This document shows, one piece after another, positions 12,029-18,577 of a stretch of 18,577 nucleotides of DNA. This DNA is from Planctomycetota bacterium (GTDB lineage Bacteria; Planctomycetota; UBA1135; UBA2386), in the NCBI GenBank assembly GCA_947455805.1, contig CANGSN010000009.1, positions 1-18,577 of the forward strand, in the 5' to 3' direction. The position numbers were made by a program, and so were the translations under genes. How positions within the stretch are numbered: the first letter of the stretch is position 1; each line of letters starts with the position of its first letter. A model generated the notes under the pieces. The model was not told where the DNA came from. It saw only the letters and a program-made list of their open reading frames with translations, and made no database searches.

Positions 12029-13636
12029 TCAGCTGCGCTTCGCCGCCGCGCCCTGGCGCAGGCGCTCCTTGCCGCTGACCACGACCGCCCCCGGCATCGC
12101 CGAGAGATCCGGCTTGTCGGTCAACTGGCGCACCGGGCCGCGGCCTTCGATCTGCCGCGGGGCCGGTTTCGCCGGCGCCGCTGCAGGAGCGGTTGCCTTC
12201 GCAGCGGTCCCCTTGGGAGCAGGAGCCGGAGCCGCATGGGCCGCGGCCTTCGCCGTCGGGCTCGGCTTGCTGCGCACCGCCGCTGGCTTCGCGGCTGCGG
12301 CAGGCTTCGTCGGCGCTGCTGGCGCAGCACGCTTGGCGACCGGTGCGGTGAAATGCTGCAGCTGCTCCGGGCGCTTCGGCAGCCTCGGCACGGGCTTGCT
12401 CGCCGGGGCCGGCGCCGCCGCCGGCGCGCTGGCCACAGGCTTCGCCGCCACCGTTCGCGCGGCCGCCGGCGCCTTGCTCGCGGCCTTCGCTGCGACCTTC
12501 GGCTCGGCCTTCGGCTGCACTTGGGCCTCGCGCCGCGGCGCCACCTTCGGCGCACCGGCCATCGGCTTCGCCGCGACCTTGGCCTCTTCCTTCACCGCGA
12601 CCTTCGCTTCGGTCAGACCGCCGAGCCGTTCGCGGTGGAACTCGAGCCAGGTGCCGAGCAGGCGCGAGGCCACGAACACCGGCAGCACGCACAGCGGGCC
12701 GATGACCGCGATCTGCACCCAGATCGGCCGCCCGAACACCAGGAACGCGACCAGCGCGATCGGTGCGAACAGCAGCACGTTGACGATCGCCAGCGCCGGA
12801 TAGGACCCGGCGGTGCGCGCGACGGCGCGCATCAGCGTCACCGGCGACAGCGCCCCGAGGTCGCCGCGCAGATGGCGCAGCGCCCAGGCCATCGGAGCGA
12901 AGAACGCGCCGATCAGCAGCCCGGGAACCACCGCCGTCCACGGCGTGCCGCAGGCCATCGCCAACAGGGACGGGCCGAGCAGCGAACCGGTCACCAACGC
13001 CGCGTCGAGCAGGAAGCGCTTCGCGTCCTGCGCGAGGTCGGCGAGGCGCGGGATCGGCGGCACGTCGCCGTTGCCTTCGGCGCTGGCGATCAGCACCTGC
13101 CGTCCCATCGCGCCGACGACGGCCAGCACGCTGAGGCCGGGGATCGCGGCGATCGCCGCCAGCAGGACCCACGAACCACCGGCCGTGAGGAAGCCGCCGA
13201 CACCGACGACCAGCGGGAACGCCAGCGTCGTGAACAACACGAGCGCCGGCATGTGCTGGTGCATCAGGTACTGCAGCGCGTCGACGACATGGTCGACGAG
13301 CCGCGGCGGGCCGGAGGCCACGGAAGAGGCCGCGGGCCCGGCATCGCTGGCTGCCGGCGCCGCGGAATGCTGCTCGCTGCTGCTGGGGGCACCAGCCACG
13401 TCCTCGACCAGTCCGAGGCGGGCGAGGCGCGACGCCAGAGCGAGGCGGGTCGCCTCGTTCCCGATGCGGCGCATGCAACGAACGGCTTCGTCGCCGTGGC
13501 CGAGGCGCAGGCTGATGTCGGCCAGTTCCTTCCAAACCTCGTCGGAATCGAGGCCGCGCTCGATGGCTCGATGGAGGTTGGCGTACCGCTGCTGCGGCGT
13601 CTCCATCGACGGTGTGGCATGACTCTCGAGTTGCAC
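12029..13636 (-). CDS. Multi-pass membrane protein with a long Ala/Lys/Pro-rich tail, function unknown
   Basis: The product is 535 aa with three parts. Residues about 15-78 form helices like a TPR-type repeat (QRYANLHRAIERG, VWKELADISLRLGHGDEAVRCMRRIG). After a Ser/Ala/Pro linker, residues about 129-326 hold around six hydrophobic segments. Residues about 341-500 are a low-complexity Ala/Lys/Pro tail resembling histone H1 or AlgP-like tails, followed by a short less biased end (QLTDKPDLSAMPGAVVVSG). I chose the GTG at 13634-13636 because AAGGAG lies 6 nt upstream on the minus strand. A GTG at 13718-13720 and the ATG at 13604-13606 are alternatives with weaker ribosome sites. It is divergent from the secreted-protein gene and 111 nt upstream of apt. 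I do not recognise a named family; the tail may bind nucleic acid or polyanions, but that is a guess. Confidence 0.75.
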   Translation of the reverse strand: MQLESHATPSMETPQQRYANLHRAIERGLDSDEVWKELADISLRLGHGDEAVRCMRRIGNEATRLALASRLARLGLVEDVAGAPSSSEQHSAAPAASDAGPAASSVASGPPRLVDHVVDALQYLMHQHMPALVLFTTLAFPLVVGVGGFLTAGGSWVLLAAIAAIPGLSVLAVVGAMGRQVLIASAEGNGDVPPIPRLADLAQDAKRFLLDAALVTGSLLGPSLLAMACGTPWTAVVPGLLIGAFFAPMAWALRHLRGDLGALSPVTLMRAVARTAGSYPALAIVNVLLFAPIALVAFLVFGRPIWVQIAVIGPLCVLPVFVASRLLGTWLEFHRERLGGLTEAKVAVKEEAKVAAKPMAGAPKVAPRREAQVQPKAEPKVAAKAASKAPAAARTVAAKPVASAPAAAPAPASKPVPRLPKRPEQLQHFTAPVAKRAAPAAPTKPAAAAKPAAVRSKPSPTAKAAAHAAPAPAPKGTAAKATAPAAAPAKPAPRQIEGRGPVRQLTDKPDLSAMPGAVVVSGKERLRQGAAAKRS

Positions 13637-13807
13637 GATCTGCTCCTTGGTTGTCGTCCGGTTGTCGGACACTGCGGCGTTCCGTGCATCGGCGCGTTCC
13701 GCCACACCCTTGACCGCCACGTCTCGGCGCGGGACCGGGCGCCTTGCCGCTGTCGCGAATCAAGCCGCCAGGGGATCGCGGTCGATGCGGGAGACGAGGA
13801 TCCCACC

Positions 13808-14977
13808 ATGGCAATGGACCGTCCGCTCCGCGTCGTCGCCGCCGTCGTCATCTCGCTGACCGCCGCGCTGGCGCAGAACACCACGGTGCCTGCCCTGCTG
13901 CAGGGCGTCGAAGGCGGCGGTGGCACCAGCATCCCGTTCGGCAGCAACCTCGCCTGTCGCTACCAGTGCCTCTACGAGGCGGTCGAGCTGCCGTGGAGCG
14001 GGCCGCGCGTGATCACCGGCATCCGCATCCGGCCGGACCTCAACACCGGACCGCTGCCCGTGCCGCAGAAGGGGTTTGTCGAGATCTCGGTGCTGATGTC
14101 GACGACCGATCGCGACATCACCAACATGAGCCCGGTGTTCGCGGAGAACTACGGCACCGACGCGACGCTGGTGATCAACCGGCAGCTCGTGATGCTGCCA
14201 GCGCAGCCGCCGCAGGCGAGTGGACCGATGCCGGCGAACATCCCGCTCGTCTTCACCGTGCCGTGGGTCTACGGCCTGACGCCGGTCGTGCAGGGCATGC
14301 CACCGCCGCGCAACCTGCTGGTCGAGATCCACATCCACTCGCAGCCGAGCGGCATCTACCGCATCGACAACATCGGCAACTGCTCGGCCCAGCAGACGGC
14401 GTTCGGGTCGGTGGGGCCCGCGTGCGCCGTCGGACCGCAGCCAGCGACGCTGACCGGCGACCAGACGATGGTGGCCGGCAGCAACTACACGTGGCGGATC
14501 ACGAACGCGCCGCCGAGCATGCCGTTCCTGATCGGGCTCAACCTGGTCGGCGGTGGCTTCCTGCTCGACAACCCGGCGTGGCCGCTGCCGTACCCGATGT
14601 TCGACCCGGCCAACCCGACGCTGCCGTCGCCGGCCTTGGCCGCGCTGGTCTACCCCGCGCCGGATTGCTACCTGAACATGAACATGCCGGTCTTCCTGTC
14701 CGGCATCGCCGACGCCAGCGGGGTCGGCACCGCGACCGCCCAGCTGCCGGCCGGCCGCCAGAACGTCGGCACGACCTTCTACGCGCAGGCCCTGATCCTG
14801 GCGCCGACCGCCAATCCGCTGCGCTTCATCACCACGCAGGGTTACGGCGCCACGATCTGCGGGCCGCTCGGCGTCGCCCGCAACGTCGCCTTCTACAACA
14901 ACACGCTGGTGCCACCGCCGGTGCCGACCTCCGGCTCGGTCCAGGCCGGCGTCAGCATGGTGTTCGAAGTGCAGTGA
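13808..14977 (+). CDS. Secreted beta-rich protein of planctomycete type, function unknown
   Basis: The product is 389 aa with a clear signal peptide: basic residues at 5-8, hydrophobic core about 9-21, likely cleavage after A-L-A at 20-22. The mature part is rich in Pro, Gly, Asn and Val, with strand-like segments and paired cysteines, as expected outside the cytoplasm. The C-terminal third (about 225-389) has 'GSNYTWRITNAPP', 'IGLNLVGGGFLLDN', 'VGTTFYAQALILAPTANPL' and 'ITTQGYGATICG'. That arrangement recalls the C-terminal beta module seen in many planctomycete secreted proteins. The ATG at 13808 has GAGGA 7 nt upstream. No membrane anchor or catalytic motif is seen. The gene is monocistronic: divergent from its left neighbour and 66 nt before ispH. 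Confidence 0.8.
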   Translation: MAMDRPLRVVAAVVISLTAALAQNTTVPALLQGVEGGGGTSIPFGSNLACRYQCLYEAVELPWSGPRVITGIRIRPDLNTGPLPVPQKGFVEISVLMSTTDRDITNMSPVFAENYGTDATLVINRQLVMLPAQPPQASGPMPANIPLVFTVPWVYGLTPVVQGMPPPRNLLVEIHIHSQPSGIYRIDNIGNCSAQQTAFGSVGPACAVGPQPATLTGDQTMVAGSNYTWRITNAPPSMPFLIGLNLVGGGFLLDNPAWPLPYPMFDPANPTLPSPALAALVYPAPDCYLNMNMPVFLSGIADASGVGTATAQLPAGRQNVGTTFYAQALILAPTANPLRFITTQGYGATICGPLGVARNVAFYNNTLVPPPVPTSGSVQAGVSMVFEVQ

Positions 14978-15003
14978 AGGGGGCCGGCGGGCCGGTGCCG
15001 GCC

Positions 15004-15032
15004 TTGCCTATGGAGCGGGCGGGGCCGACACT
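15004..15032 (+). promoter_or_regulatory. Candidate promoter of ispH-nadE giving a short-leader transcript
   Basis: TTGCCT (15004-15009), a 17-nt spacer and GACACT (15027-15032) resemble a sigma-70 -35/-10 pair. The ATG at 15044 is 11 nt after the -10-like hexamer, and the stretch before it (TTCCCCCCGC) has no Shine-Dalgarno sequence, so the mRNA would be almost leaderless. The -10 match is imperfect. Confidence 0.4.
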
Positions 15033-15043
15033 CTTCCCCCCGC

Positions 15044-15964
15044 ATGAAGGTCCTCCTCTGCCGCCCGCGCGGCTTCTGTGCCGGCGTCGAGCGCGCCATC
15101 GAAACCGTCGAACGGGCGCTCGCCAAGTTCGGGCGGCCCGTCTACGTCCGCCACGAGATCGTCCACAACAAGGTGGTCGTCCGCGACCTCGAGCAGAAGG
15201 GCGCCATCTTCGTCGACGACCTCGCCGGTGTGCCGTCCGGCAGCCACGTGATCTTCAGCGCGCACGGCGTCGCCCCGGACGTGTTCCGGCAGGCCGAGGG
15301 CTACCAGCTGCACGCGATCGACGCGACCTGCCCGCTGGTGACGAAGGTGCACGTCGAGTCGAAGCGCTTCGCCGCGCGCGGCATGACGATCCTGCTGATC
15401 GGCCACGCCGACCACGTCGAGGTCGAAGGCGTCGTCGGCGAGGCGCCGGATCGCACGATCGTCGTCGCCACCGCCGCCGAGGCCGAGCAGGTCACCGTTC
15501 CGGATCCGAGCAAGGTCGCCGTGCTGACGCAGACGACGTTGAGCATCGACGAGGCGATGGCGGTGATGAACGTGCTGAAGCGCCGCTTCCCGGCGCTGTA
15601 CACGCCGCGCAAGGAGGACATCTGCTACGCGACCACGAACCGGCAGATGGCGGTGAAGGGCCTGCGCGGCAAGGTCGACGTGTGGCTCGTCATCGGCGAC
15701 CGCATGAGCAGCAACAGCAACCGGCTGCGCGAACTCGGCGCCGACTCGGGCGTGCCCGCCTACCTGGTGCTCGGCGCCGAGGAGATCGATCCCACTTGGC
15801 TCGACGGCAAGAAGGCGATCGGCATCACGTCCGGCGCCAGCACGCCGGAAGGCAGCGTCGCCGCGGTGGTCGAGCGGCTGCGTTCGCTCGGCGCCACCTC
15901 GGTCGAAGAGGTCGACGGCATCCCGGAGACGATCGAGTTCAGCCTGCCGCTCGAGGTGCGCTGA
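15044..15964 (+). CDS. ispH: 4-hydroxy-3-methylbut-2-enyl diphosphate reductase
   Basis: IspH (LytB) carries out the last step of the MEP isoprenoid pathway, converting HMBPP to isopentenyl and dimethylallyl diphosphate with a 4Fe-4S cluster. The product is 306 aa, the usual size. The three cluster cysteines are in place: Cys12 (RGFCAGVERAIETVE), Cys96 (DATCPLVTKVH) and Cys194 (EDICYATTNRQ). The active-site Glu126 lies in 'HADHVEVEG', where most homologues have 'HPEVEG'. Also seen are 'FSAHGVAP', 'TQTTLS' and the late 'GITSGASTPE'. The ATG at 15044 begins the family motif at once. nadE follows after 3 nt, so the two form an operon. Confidence 0.97.
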   Translation: MKVLLCRPRGFCAGVERAIETVERALAKFGRPVYVRHEIVHNKVVVRDLEQKGAIFVDDLAGVPSGSHVIFSAHGVAPDVFRQAEGYQLHAIDATCPLVTKVHVESKRFAARGMTILLIGHADHVEVEGVVGEAPDRTIVVATAAEAEQVTVPDPSKVAVLTQTTLSIDEAMAVMNVLKRRFPALYTPRKEDICYATTNRQMAVKGLRGKVDVWLVIGDRMSSNSNRLRELGADSGVPAYLVLGAEEIDPTWLDGKKAIGITSGASTPEGSVAAVVERLRSLGATSVEEVDGIPETIEFSLPLEVR

Positions 15965-15967
15965 CCC

Positions 15968-17620
15968 ATGCGCGTGGCGCTGGGGCAGATCGACACCACG
16001 GTCGGCGATCTGGCCGGCAACGTCGCGCGCATCGTGCAGTTCGCCGCCGAGGCGAAGCAGAAGGGCGCCGAGCTGGTGGTCTTCCCCGAGCTCGCGATCT
16101 GCGGCTACCCGCCCGAGGACCTGCTGCTGCGGCCGAGCTTCCTCGCCGCCCACGACGCGGCGCTGCAGCGTGCGGCGCAGCAGGTGCCGGCCGACCTCGA
16201 CGTGCTGGTCGGCTGCGTCGCCCGCAACGACAGCGCCGGCACCGCCGGCGGGCGTGCCCTGCACAACGCCGTGGCGCTGCTGCAGGGCGGCAGCGCGCGC
16301 GTCGTCGCGCGCAAGACGCTGCTGCCGACCTACGACGTGTTCGACGAGTCGCGCTACTTCGAGCCTTGCCGCGCGCCGGAGCAGAACGTCGTCGTGCTGC
16401 GCGGCCGCCGTGTCGGCATCGTCGTCTGCGAAGACGGCTGGAACGACGAGCACTTCTTCGACAAGCGCAGCTACGCGGTCGACCCGGTCGAACGCGTCGT
16501 GCGCGCCGGCGCCGAGTTCGTCGTCAACCTGAGCGCCAGCCCGTGGTCGCGCGGCAAGGAGGCGTTCCGCCACCGCATGGTCGCGGCGGCGTCGGCGCGG
16601 CATCGCGTGCCGATGCTCTACGTCAACATGGTCGGCGGCGACGTCGAGCTGCAGTTCGACGGCGGCTCGCTGGCGGTGAAGCCGAGCGGCGTCGCCGCGC
16701 AACCGATCGCGTTCCGCGAAGCGCTGGTGCTGGTCGACACCGAGGCGCCGTGGAACGAAACGCCGGCCCCGGTGCCGGTCGAGCAGATGCAGCACGCGGC
16801 GATCGTGCAGGGCATCCGCGACTACGTGCGCAAGTTCGGCTTCCAGAAGGTCGTGCTCGGCCTGTCCGGCGGCATCGACTCGGCGCTGGTGGCGACGCTC
16901 GCCGTCGACGCGCTCGGCGCTGGCAACGTCGCCGGCATCGCCATGCCGAGCCTCTACAGCAGCGACCACAGCGTCGCCGACGCGCGGCAGCTGGCGCACA
17001 ACCTCGGCATCGCCTTCCACGTGCTGCCGATCGCACCGCTGCAGCAGACGTTCGCCGACGTGCTGCAGCCGGTGTTCGCCGGCACGCCGCCTGGCCTCGC
17101 CGAGGAGAACCTGCAGGCGCGCATGCGCGGCACGCTGCTGATGGCGTTCGCCAACAAGCACGGCCACCTGGTGCTGACCACCGGCAACAAGAGCGAGTGC
17201 GCGGTCGGGTACTGCACGATCTACGGCGACACCAACGGCGCCATCGCGCCGATCGCCGATCTGTGGAAGACCGAGGTGTGGGCGCTGTCGCGCTGGCTCA
17301 ATCGCGACTCTGTGCGCATCCCGGTGAACTCGATCGAGAAGCCGCCGTCGGCCGAACTGCGCCCCGGCCAGCTCGACACCGACAGCCTGCCGCCGTATCC
17401 GGAGCTCGATCCGGTGCTGCGTTGCCTCGTCGAGGAGGAACTGACGGTCGACGCGACCGCGCAGCGCACCGGCATGGCGCGCGAACGCGTGGCGCAGCTG
17501 CTGGCGAAGGTGCACGCCGCCGAGTGGAAGCGCTACCAGTACCCGCCGACGCTGCGCGTCAGCGATCGCTGCTGGAGCGGGCGCCGCATGCCGGTGATGC
17601 ACCGCTGGCGCGAGAGCTGA
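15968..17620 (+). CDS. nadE: Glutamine-dependent NAD(+) synthetase
   Basis: NadE makes NAD+ from nicotinic acid adenine dinucleotide, ATP and ammonia, here with its own glutaminase domain. The product is 550 aa, the two-domain length. The N-terminal nitrilase-type glutaminase (about 1-265) has the Glu-Lys-Cys triad: Glu41 (VVFPELAICGYPPED), Lys116 (ARKTLLPTYDVFDE) and Cys154 (IVVCEDGWND). The C-terminal synthetase has the ATP pyrophosphatase P-loop 'LGLSGGIDSALVATLA' (SGGIDSA at 300-306), 'MPSLYSS', 'TTGNKSE' and 'GAIAPIADLWKTEV'. The ATG lies 3 nt after the ispH stop, so translation is probably coupled. Its end is 30 nt from the convergent gene. Confidence 0.97.
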   Translation: MRVALGQIDTTVGDLAGNVARIVQFAAEAKQKGAELVVFPELAICGYPPEDLLLRPSFLAAHDAALQRAAQQVPADLDVLVGCVARNDSAGTAGGRALHNAVALLQGGSARVVARKTLLPTYDVFDESRYFEPCRAPEQNVVVLRGRRVGIVVCEDGWNDEHFFDKRSYAVDPVERVVRAGAEFVVNLSASPWSRGKEAFRHRMVAAASARHRVPMLYVNMVGGDVELQFDGGSLAVKPSGVAAQPIAFREALVLVDTEAPWNETPAPVPVEQMQHAAIVQGIRDYVRKFGFQKVVLGLSGGIDSALVATLAVDALGAGNVAGIAMPSLYSSDHSVADARQLAHNLGIAFHVLPIAPLQQTFADVLQPVFAGTPPGLAEENLQARMRGTLLMAFANKHGHLVLTTGNKSECAVGYCTIYGDTNGAIAPIADLWKTEVWALSRWLNRDSVRIPVNSIEKPPSAELRPGQLDTDSLPPYPELDPVLRCLVEEELTVDATAQRTGMARERVAQLLAKVHAAEWKRYQYPPTLRVSDRCWSGRRMPVMHRWRES

Positions 17621-17650
17621 GCGAGACGTCGTCCCGCAGCCGCGGTGCGT

Positions 17651-18577
17651 TCACTTCGGCGGCTTGCGCAGCAGCTTCTCGAGCTCGCGCTGCAGCAGAC
17701 CTGCACCCTGCTCGAGCACTTCGTTCTTCAGCACGCGTTCGAGCACGCCCTGCAGATCCGGCAGCGCCAGCGCGGGAGCGTTCACCGTGCCGCGCAGCGA
17801 TGCCGGCGGCAGCGAACCGCCGAGCGCCTTCAGCACGCGATCGCCGTCGCGGTGGCCACGCAGCAGGTCGCTGACGTCGAAGCCGAAGTCGAGCGTGCCG
17901 TCGAGGCGCGTCGAACCGGACAGGCCGATGCGCTTGCCCTGCGCCAGCCATTGCGTCGCCTGCAGCGTGATCGCGCCGGCGGCGAAACGGAACGGCGCCT
18001 TCAGGTCGTCGATGGCCAGCAGCGCCTTGCCGTTCGTCGTGCGGCCGAGCGTCGCCGTCGGGCCGAACGTCGCCCCGACCGGCTGCAGCAGCGTGCCGAG
18101 CTGCGGCGCCGGCGCGAATGCGACCTGCCGCAGCGCGATGTCGCCGTCGCCGGCCCAGCGATCGAGCCACTGCAGCCAGGTCTCGTTCGCACGCGGGCGC
18201 AGCGGGCCTTGCAGGGACGCGCCGAAGTCGAGGCGGCCCTGCAGCGCCGCGGTGTCGGCGTCGAGTCCGGCGAACAGCGGGACCACGTAGCGGAGCCCGG
18301 CGGTCACCGGCCCGCGCAGTTCGCCGTTCCGCCAGCGCAGCTGCAGCTGGGCCGGCGCGTCGGTGGTCAGCGGCGCCGACAGCGACAGGGCCAGCGCGCC
18401 ACCGTCGAGCGAAGCGCCGTCGCCGAGCTGCAGCGCCAACGCACCGCCGCGCAGCGAGCCGGTCAACGCGAGGCCGCGCGCGGTCAGGCCGTAGGCGCTC
18501 AGTTCGTTGGCGTCGAAACGCGCCGTCGCCGCGAGCTGGCCGAGCAGCGACTGCAGGTCGAACTCAGAGCACAGCAC
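17651..18577 (-). CDS. AsmA-like protein, C-terminal part (start beyond the right edge)
   Basis: The frame is open from the right edge to the stop at 17651-17653, giving at least 308 residues of a longer protein. The sequence alternates short strands with Gly/Asp turns (LTARGLALTGSLRGGALALQLGDG, AALQGRLDFGASLQGPL, GLSGSTRLDGTLDFGFD). That is the repeat style of AsmA/TamB-like proteins involved in envelope biogenesis or lipid transport. The last 45 residues form a helix (LPDLQGVLERVLKNEVLEQGAGLLQRELEKLL) like the C-terminus of such proteins. No N-terminal membrane anchor is in view. The codon at the very edge reads GTG but is probably internal. Assignment is by fold style, not by a diagnostic motif. 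It is convergent with nadE. Confidence 0.65.
   Translation of the reverse strand: MLCSEFDLQSLLGQLAATARFDANELSAYGLTARGLALTGSLRGGALALQLGDGASLDGGALALSLSAPLTTDAPAQLQLRWRNGELRGPVTAGLRYVVPLFAGLDADTAALQGRLDFGASLQGPLRPRANETWLQWLDRWAGDGDIALRQVAFAPAPQLGTLLQPVGATFGPTATLGRTTNGKALLAIDDLKAPFRFAAGAITLQATQWLAQGKRIGLSGSTRLDGTLDFGFDVSDLLRGHRDGDRVLKALGGSLPPASLRGTVNAPALALPDLQGVLERVLKNEVLEQGAGLLQRELEKLLRKPPK

Noticed and set aside
11307..17874. Large open frames overlapping apt, the membrane protein, ispH and nadE (for example 11307-13814 minus, 13744-17874 plus, 15008-17602 minus)
   Set aside because: Same GC-bias shadows; the genes in the other frames carry full catalytic motifs.
1..18577. CRISPR arrays, insertion sequences, phage or toxin-antitoxin genes, tRNA or rRNA genes
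   Set aside because: No regularly spaced repeats, transposase motifs, tRNA-like folds or rRNA blocks were seen on reading both strands.

Overview
The window is GC-rich bacterial DNA, roughly 65-70% G+C by eye, with dense coding. It most resembles the Planctomycetota. The reasons are a secreted protein of a beta-rich type common in marine planctomycetes, an Ala/Lys/Pro-rich histone-H1-like protein tail, several genes without a clear Shine-Dalgarno sequence, and a flagellar locus unlike those of Proteobacteria. The phylum is inferred from style and gene content, not proven.

Region 1 (1-6330, minus strand) is a tight flagellar export operon, fliO-fliP-fliQ-fliR-flhB-flhA-flhF, with flhF running off the left edge. 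These genes encode the membrane core of the flagellar type III export gate and its SRP-like GTPase. A near-consensus sigma-54 promoter lies just upstream of fliO at a spacing that fits the chosen start, with a 9-bp inverted repeat further upstream.

Region 2 (6389-11103) is a second minus-strand motility and chemotaxis operon: the flagellar sigma factor fliA, an HDOD protein, cheY, cheX, and a CheC/CheX-like protein fused to a degenerate receiver. A tiny plus-strand gene encoding what looks like a solitary histidine-kinase phosphoacceptor helix pair sits between the two operons. The most striking element is upstream of fliA: a complete GEMM-I (cyclic-di-GMP-I) riboswitch aptamer at about 10930-11034 on the minus strand. 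It has the GNRA-capped P1b arm, the invariant internal loop, a P2 arm and a closing P1 helix. Between it and fliA is a leader of about 320 nt with several perfect hairpins. The layout predicts that c-di-GMP tunes expression of the flagellar sigma factor and the chemotaxis proteins at RNA level, while sigma-54 drives the export gate.

Region 3 (11405-18577) is mostly housekeeping: apt (adenine phosphoribosyltransferase), a multi-pass membrane protein with a long Ala/Lys/Pro tail, a secreted planctomycete-style protein, an ispH-nadE pair (isoprenoid precursor synthesis and glutamine-dependent NAD synthesis), and the C-terminal part of an AsmA-like protein cut by the right edge. I saw no tRNA, rRNA, CRISPR array, insertion sequence or phage gene.
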